Shown: positions 1-11,189 of the stretch, one piece after another
How the letters are laid out: the number at the start of each line of letters is the position of its first letter
How positions within the stretch are numbered: position 1 is the stretch's first letter
Assembly (NCBI GenBank): GCA_034008185.1
Contig: CM067082.1
Coordinates: 7,238,984-7,302,983, forward strand
Source: Gorsachius magnificus
Taxonomy: Eukaryota; Chordata; Aves; Pelecaniformes; Ardeidae
DNA: 64,000 nucleotides
Direction of reading: 5' to 3'
Program-made: the position numbers and the translations under genes
Notes under the pieces: model-generated
The model's database searches: none
Seen by the model: the letters and a program-made list of their open reading frames with translations, nothing else
Told to the model about the DNA's origin: nothing

Positions 1-383
1 GGTCCTCCCTGAACCTTCTCTTCTCCAAGGAGAAAAAAACTAATTCATTCAGCCGTTCCTCACAGGGCAGGCTCTCCAGTGCTTTGATCATCTTCATGTC
101 CCTCCTTTGGACCCTCTCCAGTCTGTCCATGCCTTTTTTGAATTGTGTGGACCAGAACTGGACACAATACTGACAAGTGCTGAGTAGAGTAGGATGATCA
201 GGTGTCTGCCTCTGCCTTTACAGATGCAACTGGAGATCCCATTTGCCATTGAGCTGCAGAGACACACTGATGACTCATATTCATGTGGTTGTCCACCAGG
301 ACTTCCAGGTTCCTTTCAGCAAGGCTACTCCTCAGCCACACAGACCCTACCCTGCTCCAGGATCTTCGGTTATGTCACCCCAG

Positions 384-2709
384 CTACAGGACTTGGCACT
401 TGTCTTTGTTAAACTTTGTACAGTTTTTTCTTGCCCACTCTTCTAGCCTATTCACGTGTCTTTGTAAGATGGCTCTCCCTTCTGATGTGTCCTCCTCACC
501 ACCCAGTTTAACGTCATCAACAATCCCATCATCCACATAATTTATGAAGATGTTGAACAGTGTGGGGCCCAGTACCAATCCCTGGGGGACCCCACTTGCA
601 ACAGGCTGCCAGCCTGAGTAAGAACCATTTATCACCACTCTCTGAATATCGCCAATTTCCTACCCATCTCGCAGACCACCCATCCAATCTGTATTTTGCC
701 AGTTTGTTCAGGAAGAGGCTGTGGGTAACGGTGTCAAATGCTTTGCTGAAGTCCAAGTAAATATTATCCACTGCTCTCCCAGTGTTGACAGAGAATGTTA
801 TTTTGTTGTAGAAGGTGATCAGGTTATTCTGGCATGATTTGCCTTTGGTAAATCCCTGTTGTCTTTTCCCAATCACCTGCTTCATTTAGTTTGTGATAAT
901 TTCTAGAATGACTCGTTCTATTACTTTTGCATGGAATGAAGTTAGACTAGCAGGCCTATAGTTTTCTGGGTCCTCTTCTTGCAGATGGGTATGACAATTG
1001 CCCTCTTTGAGTCATCAGGAATATCCCCTAATCACCATGACTTTTCAAAGATTATAAGACAGTGGCCGTGCAAAAATGCCAGCCACTTCTCTTAACACCA
1101 TGGGGTGGATTCTGTCCAGACCCATAGATTTATATGGGTTGAGCCCTTGCAAGAGGCCACAGACCAGCCTTTCCTCCTCTACTGGTGGTTTGACATGTGT
1201 TTTGCTGTAGCTATTTGATCCTGTGATCTGGGGTCCAGCTATGGCAGTAAAGATAGAGGCAGATAGGGTATTGAGACCCTCTGCATTGTCAGCATTATTA
1301 GTGACCACTTTCCCCACCCTGTTTAGCAATGGACCTGTACCTTCCCTGTGCTTCTGCTTACTGATCACATATCTGAAAACTCTTTGTTGTTGTTCTTGAC
1401 ATCTTTGTCCAATTTCAGTTCTAGCTGAGCCTTAGCCTTCCTGACTTTATCTTTGTATGCCCTAACAAGGTTCTTGCAGTCCTTGGTGGCTATTTGGCTG
1501 CCATTCCTTAGCCTGTATACTTCTTTTTTTTTGCTTTTAAGCAAACCTGAATTGTGTCAGGCTGTGATGGAGTTAATTTTCCTCATAGCAGCCCTCATAG
1601 CACTGGGCCTTCTATCGGTCTGTAGAAAGATGCTGATAACACACCAATGTTTTGGCTACTGGAGAGCAGTGCTTGCACAGCATCAAGGCTGTCTCTCCAA
1701 CATTCCCCCCCCCAACACCAGTGGGCTGGTAGGGGGCAAGATTTTGGGAGGGGACATAGCCAAGACACTTGACCCAAAGTGACCAAAGGATATTCCATAT
1801 CATATGACATCGGCTCAGAGATAAAAGCTAAGGGAAAGGAGGAGGAAGGGGGTGGGGCATTCATTTTTTATGACATTTTGTATTCCAGAGCAATGGCTAT
1901 ACATATTGAAGCCCTGCTTCCTGGGAAGTGGCTGGACATTGCCTGATAATGGGAAGTAGAGAATAAAATCTTGTTTTCCTTTTGCTGCCACACATGGCCT
2001 CTGCTTGTGCTTTTATTAAACTGCCTTTATCTTGACCTATGAGGGTTTTTTTCTTTTCCATCTAATTTTCTCTCTGCCTGTCCCGCAGGGAGTGATAGAA
2101 TGGCTTGGTGACACCTGCCATCCAGCCAAGGTCAACCCATCACAATACCCCAAATCTCTTTGTTAGTCCAGGGTTTTCTTGTCCTGTCTTCTTCCTTTGC
2201 TTTGGTAAGGAACAGACTGTTCCTGTTCTTCCAGGAGACTGTTCTTGAACAACTTCCAGCACTCACATGCTCCTTTGCCCTCCATGGATGCTTCCTATGG
2301 AATCCCTCACAGCTGGGCTCTGAGCATATTGAAGCTGGCTCTTCTAAAATCCATGGTCTCCAGTATGCTCATCAGGATCTTAAACTACACAATGTTCTTG
2401 TCACTGTATCCAAGGCTACTATTGGTAGTTATGTTGCCAAGTAAATTTTCTCAGTCTGAGAGCAGTAAATCCAGCAATGCACTGTTCTGAGTCAGCATGT
2501 TCAGCATCTCTAGCAGGAAGCAGTCCTCAATGCATTCCAGGAACCTGATGGATGACTTGTGCACTGCTATATTGTTTTCCCAACATGTCTGGGTAGTTGA
2601 AGCCACCCATGAGGATCAGGTTCTGTTGGCCTAAGACTTCCCTGAGCAGCTGAAGTAAGGTTTCATTAGCCTTATCTTCTTTGTCTAAAATTCTTTCACT
2701 TAAAAACAT
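384..2709 (-). pseudogene. Broken CR1 ORF2 (endonuclease-RT)
   Basis: These are remnants of the CR1 ORF2 polyprotein, which nicks the target and reverse-transcribes the element RNA. Open pieces lie at 2709-2527, 1368-1045, 885-529 and 638-384, in different frames. The endonuclease piece carries NLILMGGFNYPD where CR1 normally has GDFN, so the acidic residue is Gly here. The RT piece shows [19 protein letters not shown] and SGVPQGLVLGP, all CR1 RT landmarks. The catalytic region is damaged: the stretch normally reading [15 protein letters not shown] is shortened to GIVDDVKLGG, losing the F-A of FADD by a small deletion. The linker is interrupted by the LTR at 1553-2144. No active protein is expected. 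Confidence 0.85.
1553..2144 (+). mobile_element. Solo ERV LTR (TGTCCTGG-type), plus strand
   Basis: This LTR-like unit begins TGTGTCAGGCTGTGATGGAG and ends with ..CAACCCATCACA. Its first ~110 bases resemble the 5' ends of the copies at 11189 (minus), 16327 (plus) and 53642 (minus). Its 3' end resembles the ends at 16189 and 15709. An AATAAA polyadenylation signal is at 1962-1967. The TATA region near 1820 is eroded to GATAAAA. It sits inside a CR1 whose coding order resumes on the other side, so it is a younger insertion. No internal retroviral gene flanks it, which implies a solo LTR. I could not see a convincing target-site duplication (left flank TGAAT, right flank ATACC). Confidence 0.8.
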
Positions 2710-5700
2710 AACTTAGAACTTGTAGACAGATAGAAGATCTGAAGGGGCTGGAGGGTGAGGGTGGTGGAGGCTGAGATATGATTCGTATCATTATTCTTCT
2801 CCTATTTTTATTATTCACATAACTGTTGGAGGACATGCTTACACAAGCATGTTGCCTTGTGGGACATGCCATCTTGATGGAAAAATGCCCAAAACAGCTT
2901 GTAATGTATCTGAAAACAGGATGCAAGAAAAAAAAAGATTATAAGTTTTTGTCCTGAATCTTAAAAATATGCCTGAAATCCAACCAAAATTGATAGCATT
3001 GCTCATTCATTGGAATAAAGTATGGATTACATATCCGATTGGGCAAGCAACCACACAGGGAAGATGAAGGAAATGAAACAGTTAAGAGTAGCAACATGGT
3101 GAGATACAGTGACTCTAGACATGTTGGTATCTTGTGGTGGAGGATGATATGGGGACATCTGGCTTGACTCTGCATCTGAAGGCAGGTTGGGCTCAGAACA
3201 GCACATCCCAAAGAAACCATCACCCTTAGAATACAGGAATACTCAGACTGGGTGATGTCTCAGCATAGCTTAACTCATGTCAGGAAGAGCTGTGTATTTC
3301 TGTAAGATATATTGCATTGCTTCTTTTTGATAGGCTATTTCAGGTCACTGGTAATGCAGGGACTGTTTCAGTATGCTCTGCTGAGCAGCATGCATGAGCT
3401 ATTTGGCTGGCCCAGATTAATTTAAAGGTATTCTGTTCTCTGATTTTGGTTAGCTTAACTATTTTCCCAACTTTACTGAAAGACACTGAGTATTTTCATT
3501 CACTCTAAATACATAAGGCCGACCATCTCACTTCTCCAAATCTCAGATATTTGTAATTGGGTGATAGAAATTTATGGCAACTTATGTATTACTTCCTTTA
3601 GCCCTCTTCTTATCTTCTTATCTTTTCTTTTACACACATAAGGAATCTCATATAGACATCAACAATGAAAGTAAGCAAAATATTTCTTGCCAGTGTAAAT
3701 TGTTTTGTATGATTTCCTTCCCCAAATCCTTTGAAGGCACACATTTTCTACCAAAAACTGTGGTATATTTTTTCATTGTATATGAGTTAATATATTCTCC
3801 AAGAGTCATGAAAAAATCAAGATTTGTCTGCACAGACCAAGTATATGTGAATAAAGTTTGTAAAATTCAGCAAACAGCGGATTAGTATTAAGTTCTGGCT
3901 AATGATGCACTTGACTAAACTTCTTTTTTTTCCCCAATTGTTTATAAGTAGTTGATTATACTTAATAGACCATGTTAATTACTGCATCTCTGAAATGTAT
4001 TGAACAATTAAAATAAAGCACCAGAGACTTGTTATACCAAAGGGAATGATTCCAGAGTGAGTGTTACACAAAGGGACAATTAAATGACCTAATACCACTG
4101 AGCCTGTTCCAGCTGATAATTCCACATATCTATTAACAGAGTTCAAGTCTAAACTTCATTTTGTGTTTTGTCACTGCATTAGCCACCGTGTCCAAGGATA
4201 TGACCTAAATTCCTTTTTAGTTACTGGCAGAACTCTCACAGGCTGCAGTGTGCCTTGGATCAGGCATCCCAAATGACTGGCTTTTCGGCCTAAAACAATG
4301 GAAGTCTACCAAACTGATTTGTCACCTTTGCCTGGTGTTCACACATACTAATGAGTTCTGAAAATGTTAATTTGTCTTGTGCTCAGATCAAATACGCTGC
4401 TCTGTCAGAATAAAATAAGTTCAGAGCCAACAAATTTACATGAGTGTAGTTTATTCTGAAAACATTTACATGCCATTAATACATTAACATAATATGATGT
4501 TCAGAGCATATTTAACTGTGACTGGGATGCTATGGATTAGGAATTGTGGGCAGTGGAAAGATCACAGCTTTTCTGTGTTGTTGGAACTATTTTTTTCTGG
4601 TGGGATCATCTATTGTTACTGGTGATTGATAGTTCTGAGTTTTGCAGGACACGTGGACTGGATTCAGCTGTCCAAACACAGGCGTCTTGTATCATTTTAG
4701 CTTCACTGCATCCTGCCTGATGTTCTAGCTTTCATCTGCAATGAGAATGTGTGTTATCTAATAACCCAACAAAAACAAACTGGGTACCACGAAGAACTTC
4801 AAATAGGCATCACTGCCTTTGATTGACAGCAGAGGGGAATCCTTGTTCTTGCCTGTCTATAATGGAAGCATGAACACCTTGCTGATAGGTAGATAGCAAT
4901 ATATTCACACCGGAATGTAAAGCCTTAATCTGGAGCTGAATCCTACTGATGGTTAGTATATATGAACCCCCTGGAGACTCCTAAACTTCCTGTTGAGCGC
5001 CAAGCCTAACCTCAAACTGTAAGAGTAAGTAAAGTCTTTCCTTCGCAGAGACCTTCAGGCAGATTTCTGTTGAATTTTCTCAAAGTAGAAAATGGGGAAT
5101 CTTTTTTTTTTACAGTTTACTGGAGAAAGAAAGGACTGTGCTACTCCTTATTCTAACAGCAGAGAGAATCCACATGAATGACACAGCTCATTAACTTTTT
5201 CTACACTTGCTATGGAGATGCTTTTCCTAACATAGTTTGTGTGGCTTTTCTAACCCAGCGTAGGGCTACCACCCCATTCAGGCACTTAAGGTGTTTCACC
5301 ACACCTCAAGTATGGGATTGGAGGAGCCATTACACTGATCCTGCAAAACAGATTCTTCTGTCCCGTGCATCTATTTCATCCTGTTGAATAACTGGGGTTT
5401 TTTTTCTCCTTTCAAGAAGCCTTTGACTGACAGCAGCTGGATTGCTGCTTTTCACTGCCATGAGCAGTTGTGAGGGGTCAGTGAAAATCCTGGGAAGATC
5501 AGACTGCTCTTGTGTTCGGCAGTGAAGGCATAGCTGAACATGGTGCCCTGAACTCCTGCAGAAGCCTGTTCCATAACTTACAGCTTTTTGTTAGCAAAGC
5601 CTGAGTCTTAACCATTGCAAGATGAATGTGATCAGTGGCCACCAAAGCATCCCTGAAGATCACAGCTTTCATAGCAGGGAGGGAATGGAGGTGGTCCAGA

Positions 5701-6145
5701 GCAGGTCAGTCTCTGTCTTACCTGTTTTAAAATTTTGAGCAGCAGAGCAAGAGTAAACAACCGAGCCTGGGATCTGACTGGCAAAAAAAACCAGGCTCTG
5801 TTCCCATGAGCTGGGTCAGGGATATGGCCTTATTGGAGTCCAGTGACCAAAAAGAACTGGAAGAGGAATTTAGCAAAGTAGCTTTGCAGGCAGCCAAAAC
5901 TATCTGCTTCTGCTGTTTGACAGACTCTGTGAACAGGGAATCCAGGTGGGAGGGTATTTTTCATCTTCAGCCTGAAGCCAGACCTGCTTCTCATCAGTAG
6001 AGACAGGTTTTTTTTAACTGTAGCCTTTCTGGAGGGCAATGAGGAATTGTGTTTTTCTTGACTGAACAGGACTTTGAGTAGCAACAGGCTGCCTGGCAAC
6101 ATGATTGCTCCTAACTGGCTGCATGATGTCGACCAAGGCTATGTG

Positions 6146-6285
6146 TGACGTCACTCAGCAGCTGCCAGCCGCGAGCTGATTACAGCCATACGATGATCAG
6201 CCATTTGGATTCACACATAAACAGCTCATTCATGCTCAGCTGCTGCTTTCTTTCCTGGGTAACAAAAAGGCTCTTTGATACAATG
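6146..6285. promoter_or_regulatory. Candidate cis-regulatory cluster (CRE, E-boxes, TCF/SOX-like)
   Basis: Within 140 bases there is a full palindromic CRE, TGACGTCA (6146-6153), two CAGCTG E-boxes (6159-6164 and 6237-6242), and CTTTGAT (6273-6279, TCF/LEF-like) directly followed by ACAATG (6280-6285, SOX-like). The stretch keeps several CpGs (GCCGCGAGC) in a CpG-poor neighbourhood. It is not in a recognised repeat. Such sites can occur by chance, so function is inference only. Confidence 0.25.
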
Positions 6286-7099
6286 ATGGCACAGGGAATA
6301 TCATCAGACCATAAGAAGGAACATTTAACTCCATCATGGTTTTGAACAATGGTTTGGAAAATTACTCCCCTTAAGGTGCAAATAAAAATATATTGCCAAA
6401 GCCATGATGCGGTAGCACATCTTAGTGGTACTGACTGTCAAAAGGTACTTCACTGCATGACTGTAGAATCTCCTACCCATTATCGGTAGGGTGAGTAAGG
6501 GCAGGTGGAAAGGGAAAAGGATCAGCATGTCTTGTTTTAAGCTGCCTACCTCAAAACGTCACAGAGCAATTAGAGCTGAGGCTCAAACACAGCAACAAAA
6601 CAGAGCATGTGGTCAGCACTGGTCCTGTGGTTGCATTTAAAAACCTGACCAAACCCACAGAGCTGTTAATGCTTATGACCATGAAGAATTAAGTTTGCAC
6701 TGCATACAGATTTTGTGACAATGGAATTTGAGGCTGTTTATTTATTTATTTACTTATTTTCATCACGTAGTGCTGGAATAGTTCATTCTGGAATAATCAT
6801 GGCTACAGAGATATATTAGTGTCATAGTCCATGCTACCATGATTTATTTTCTCCATAGTAAAACAATAGACTTCTACAGGCATATGTTGTTCATTAGAGG
6901 GCACCACTGATATTAGGACCACTGTTACTTGATCCGTACATTTATTGCTCTTTGATCAGAGAAGAATGCTTACTCAGCATCATTAAAGTCAGTGATTAAA
7001 TTCTACATCAGAACTTTTTTTTTATTTCTGGAATGCTATTTTAACTTTCTGATTTTCTGTATATAAATGTATAATTGTGGTGCATAAGAATAATTGCAG

Positions 7100-7116
7100 T
7101 TTTTTTTTTTTTTTTT
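7100..7116 (+). repeat. Poly-T tract
   Basis: An uninterrupted run of about 17 T. It is not attached to a recognised element. Confidence 0.9.
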
Positions 7117-7759
7117 ACTTATATCTTTGCATCAAAGGCAGCTAGGGATTCTATAAATTTTTTTTCAAAAACTTATTTCATTCAGTTCAAATTTTTTTTC
7201 AGCTAAGAGCTCAAGACTTTTCAACATCAGATGTATGAGATTAGCAAGAATGGAAAAAAGAAGAAAAGAGAAAAGGTTCAATGATGATAATAATAAAACA
7301 TTAAACATTCTTCCCAGAACACCTTGAAACAATCATGACTTTGTTCTAAGGGTGGCTATTCGATTCTATAAAGCGCCAGTGGTTTGGTGGCTTTTTTAAA
7401 AGCTCCAAAGGAAAAAAAGAAAAACAAACAACAGTGACATCTGACATTTTATGTTTTAAATTATTACCTAGCTGGGTATTTATATAACTTTAGGCAATTT
7501 TGTACAGAAATATAGTACTGACTGTAAGGTGTTCACAGTATGTCCCCCTATAGCGGTCACTTTATTTAAAGTGTTGATAAATAGAACAGGCTGAATATTT
7601 TCCAGGAAAACAGGGTTTAAAACTAAAAAATAGGCTTTTGACATATTTAATTTGGCTTGCAGAAATTATTTTTAATTTTTTTTCAGAAAAAACTATCTGG
7701 AAGCTGAACTATCTTGAGTTCCAGCTGATCTGTAAAGGACAAAAATTTCTCTGAGACAG

Positions 7760-9049
7760 AAGGTCCCCGTTTATGGAGCAGATCATCTTGAATGACATCA
7801 CATAGCACATTCAGGACAACCAGAAGATCAGACTCAGTCAACATGGGTTTATGAAAGGCAGATCCTTGACCAACCTGATGTCCTTCTATGGCAAGGTTAC
7901 CCACTTAGTGGACGAGGGAAAAGCTGTGGATGTAGTGTACCCAAACTTTAGTAAAGACTTTGACACTGTTTCCTACATCATTCTTCTTGATAAACTGCCT
8001 GCCCATGGCCTGGACAGGTATACTTTTTTCTGGGAAAAAAACCTGTCTGGATGGCTGGGCCTAAAGAGTGGTGGTGAATGGAATTAAATCCAGTTGGTGG
8101 CCAGTCACAAGTGGTGTTCCCCAGGGCTCAGTACTGTGGCCAGTTCTGTTTAACACCTTTATCAATTACCTGGACGAGGGGATTGAGTGCACCCTCAGTA
8201 AGTTTGCAGATGACACTAAGCTGGGTGGAAGTGTTGATCTGCTTGAGGATAGGAATGCTCTGCAGAAGGACCTGGACAGGCTGGATTGATGGACTGAGGC
8301 CAGTCGGATGCAGTTCAACAAGGCTCAGTGCCAGGTCCTGCACCTGGGCCACAACAACCCCATGCAATGCTACACCCTTGGGGAACCTTGGGTGGTGTTG
8401 GTCGACAGCCACCTGAATATGAGCCAGCAGTGTGCTCAGGTGGCCAAGAGGACCAACAACATCCTGGCTTGCATCAGAAATAGTGGGACCAGCAGGACCA
8501 GGGAAGTCATCCTTCCCCTGTACTTGGCATTGGTGAGGCCACATTTCGAATACTGTGTTCAGTTTTGGGACCCTCAGTCCAAAAAGGACAATGAGGCACT
8601 GGAGCATATCCAGAGAAGGGCAATGAAGCTGGCGAGGGGTCTGGAGCAGAAATATTATGAGGAGTGGCTGAGGGAACTGGGGTTGTTCAGCCTGGAGAAG
8701 AGGAGGCTGAAGGGAGACCTTATTGCCCTCTACAACTACCTGAAAGGAAGCTGTAGCAAGGTGGGTGTTGGTCTCTTCTCCCAAGTAACAAGCAATAGGA
8801 TGAAAGGAAATGGCCTCAAGTTGCTCCAGGGGAGGTTTAGATTGGTAATTAGGAAAAATTGCTTGACAGAAAGGGTTATCAGGCACTGGAATGGGCTACT
8901 TAGGGAAGTGTTTGAGTCCCCATCCCTGGAGGTATTTAAAAGAAGGGTAGATGAGGTGCTTAGGGACATGGTTTAATAGTGGACAGGTACAGTTGGACTC
9001 GATGATCTTAAAAGCCTTTTCCAACCAAATGATTCTATGATTCTATGTT
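7760..9049 (+). mobile_element. CR1 LINE, 5'-truncated, plus strand
   Basis: CR1 homology starts within RT, around the segment preceding EQIIL and the QHGFMKGRSLTNL motif. It continues to the 3' end, where GATTCTATGATTCTATG (about 9031-9048) is the typical CR1 tail. The element is followed after ~180 bases by a CR1 in the opposite orientation (9231-9705), a tail-to-tail pair. 5' truncation with an intact 3' tail fits ordinary CR1 insertion. Confidence 0.95.
7781..8976 (+). pseudogene. CR1 ORF2 remnant: RT plus C-terminal region
   Basis: This is the RT half of CR1 ORF2. The first frame (to 8087) carries MKGRSLTNL and a degraded SKDFDTVSY. A frame shift near 8040-8090 moves coding to the frame starting at 8068, which shows [15 protein letters not shown] and the catalytic FADD box at 8203-8214, intact. 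A TGA at 8287-8289 stands where CR1 usually has Arg after RLD, consistent with a CGA-to-TGA CpG transition. The same frame then runs to 8976 with [25 protein letters not shown] and [19 protein letters not shown], all CR1 C-terminal landmarks. It is dead through 5' truncation, one frameshift and one nonsense codon, but the catalytic box survives. Confidence 0.9.
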
Positions 9050-9230
9050 AGAAATAAATTGTGATAAAACAAGGGAAAATGGAACTGAAAGAACTACCCA
9101 TCCCAACTGAAGATAGAAAGTGCATTGAATAGCTTACATAAATATTCTGCAGAACACTAATGAACGTGTATTGCTAAATGACAACAGTTAAAATATCAAA
9201 TTTATATTTGTATGAAAAAAGGCAATATTT

Positions 9231-9705
9231 TAGAATCACAAACTTACAGAATCACAGAATCATTGAAGTTGGATGGGACCTTTTAAATATCAATCTTGTC
9301 CAATGCCCTGCTCAGGCAGGGCCACTTACCACAGATTGCCCAGGACTGTGTCCATTCAGGTTATAAATATGTCTAAGGATGGAAAAATTACAACCCCTCT
9401 GGGAAACCTGTTCCATTTTTGAGCACCCTCACAGTAAAAAAAGTGTTTTCTTGTGTTCAGATGTCTTGTATTTCAACTTGCATCCATTGTCTCTTGACCT
9501 GTCACTGGATGCCACTGAGAAGAGTCCATTTCTCACTGCTTTATTCACTCCTCTAAGTTGTTTATTCACATTGGTAAGATTCTTCTCAGCCATCTTTTGT
9601 CCAGGCTGAACAGTCCCAGATCTTTCAGCCTCTCCCCTCATACAAAAAATGTTCCACTCCCTTCATCACCTTCATGGTCTTTATCTGGACTCACTTCAGT
9701 AAGTT
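9231..9705 (-). mobile_element. CR1 3' fragment, minus strand
   Basis: The minus-strand CR1 3' end starts near TAGAATCACA (9231) and runs through the 3'UTR and the ORF2 C-terminus. The reverse translation at 9641-9429 contains NGLFSVASSDRSRDNGCKLK, equivalent to the post-RT 'RTRGNGxKLK' region. Homology fades near 9705. It has diverged more than the young copies at 27361 and 54488. Confidence 0.85.
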
Positions 9706-10274
9706 GATATATAAATTATCATCATATTCACCCTAAATATACATGCATGCACATGCACAGATGCATATTGATATAGGTATGTTCTACAACAGTGCCATAA
9801 AGTGCCTTTGCCTCAGTCTTCTCAAACCTTTTGGGACAGGAGGTGAGGGAAACTATTTGACCGCCTTTGGACCTACCGCTACTACAATGGTTAGCTGAGG
9901 AAGCCTGCACGCATATTACTGTATCAGTCTTGGGTTTGTTGATGCAGGCTCAGGCATTCCAACTTATCTGTCAACCCAATTAGGAAAAGCTTAAGGTTTT
10001 GTTGCTTTTTCAACATGGAACCTAAATGGTCCACACCTAACAAATTTGTATGTGTACAGAACACGCTGGTGTTAAATCTCTATGTGCAGTAAGGACTTCT
10101 ACCCCTCCTCTGGATTCACCTTGCTTGCCCAGCACTCCAAAGACGTCCTGTCATGCTCTGTGTCCTCCTGGGCTGTCACAGCTCTTGTGTGCCATGTTTA
10201 AAGGCCACATCCCTCCCTGTTTTGCATTGTACTGTGAAATAAATGGAGGTGTGTCAGTGGTAGAGTAGGGGAGA
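9706..10274. other. Unique sequence, no gene recognised
   Basis: There is a short alternating purine/pyrimidine stretch rich in ATGCA and CATGCA near 9740-9765. Nothing else is recognisable. Confidence 0.5.
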
Positions 10275-11189
10275 TGCAGTTCTGGGTTAAGCCCAGTGAG
10301 CAACTCAGTTCCACACAGCTGCTTGCTCACTCCTACCCAGTGAGATAGGGGAGAGAATTGGAAAGGTAAAAGTGAGAGAACCTATGGACTGAGATAAAGA
10401 TGCTTTAATAAGTAAAGCAAAAGCTGTGTGTGCAGCCAAAGCAAAACAAGGAAATTATTCACTACTTCTCATTTCCAAGAAAGCATGGCTTCATCATGTG
10501 TAATGGTTACTTAGGAAGACAGAAACCATAATACTGAACATCCCTTCTTTCTCCTTCTTCTCCCAGCTTTATATGCGAAGCATGACATCATATGGTGTGG
10601 AATATCCTTTTGGTCAGTTGGGATCAGCTATCCCAGCTGTGATCCCTCCCAACTTCTCGTGCACCCCCAGCCTACTCACTGCCAGGGCGGTCGGTTGGTC
10701 GGTCGGTCACGGGCAGAGTGATGGCGGCTCGGGGAGCGATCGCGGCTTGGGGAGTTATCACTGCTCGGGCATCGGTCGGCGGGTGGTGAGCAATTGCGTT
10801 GTGTATCGTTTGTTTTTTATATTCTGTATATTGTTACCATTCTCATTATTACTATTATTATTATTTTCTCTTATTAAACTGTCTTTATCTCAGCCCATGG
10901 CTCTAACGTTTTATTTTTCCTTCCCGATTCTCTCCCCCATCCCACTGAGGGAGGGGGGAATGAGCAAGCGGCTGCGTGGTGCTTAGTTGCCAGCCGGGTT
11001 AAACCATGACAGTACTTTTTGGCAGTGGGCAGTGAGAAGCAGAAAAGGCCTTGATGCTGTGTAAACACTGCTCAGCAAGAACTGAAACATTGCTGTGTTA
11101 TCAACACTGCTTTGGTCATAAATCCAAACCACAGCATCATATGGATTGCTATGAAGAAAATTTACTCCATCCCAACCAAAGCCAGTACA
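10275..11189 (-). mobile_element. ERV LTR, minus strand, interrupted by an opposite LTR fragment
   Basis: Read on the minus strand, this LTR begins at 11189 with TGTACTGGCTTTGGTTGGG and runs to about 11012. It resumes at about 10685 (CAGTGAGTAGGCTGGGGGTG) and ends near 10275. A TATA box is visible on the minus strand (TATAAA, 10573-10568), with an ATGACATCAT-like site upstream. An ATTAAA polyadenylation-like signal lies at 10409-10404. The missing middle lies exactly where a plus-strand LTR piece (10686-11011) sits. No retroviral coding sequence flanks it, so it is a solo LTR. Confidence 0.8.
10686..11011 (+). mobile_element. LTR 3' portion (post-TATA to U5), plus strand, nested
   Basis: This piece holds the 3' part of a related LTR: a GC-rich stretch with repeated GGTCGGT, GGGCATCGGTCGGCGGGTGG, an ATTATT-rich run, TTATTAAACTGTCTTTATCTC (ATTAAA at 10873-10878) and the end AAACCATGACA at 11011. 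It lies inside the minus-strand LTR 10275-11189. The U3/promoter part is absent, so it is either a truncated insertion or an insertion later trimmed by deletion. CpG content is much higher than in the surrounding minus-strand copy, which fits a younger insertion. Confidence 0.8.

Larger units (their letters stand above)
1..2712 (-). mobile_element. CR1 LINE, minus strand, split by an LTR insertion
   Basis: A CR1 non-LTR retrotransposon reads on the minus strand and runs off the left edge, so its 3' end is not visible. Going leftwards from 2712 the translated pieces follow CR1 ORF2 order: endonuclease segment (2709-2527), endonuclease C-terminus and linker start (about 2500-2145), linker (1552-1380), RT (1368-384) and the post-RT region. 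The order resumes exactly across 1553-2144, which is an inserted LTR. The 5' end is truncated inside the endonuclease, the usual outcome of target-primed reverse transcription. Many stops and frame changes mark it as an old, dead copy. Confidence 0.92.
2713..7759. other. AT-rich unique sequence, no gene recognised
   Basis: I see no coding exon, RNA gene or clear transposon. Open frames here are short and resemble nothing I recognise. Simple-sequence tracts include a T-run at 5102-5111, a TTTA-rich stretch at 6736-6760 and about 17 T at 7100-7116. One compact motif cluster (6146-6285) is listed separately. Confidence 0.6.
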
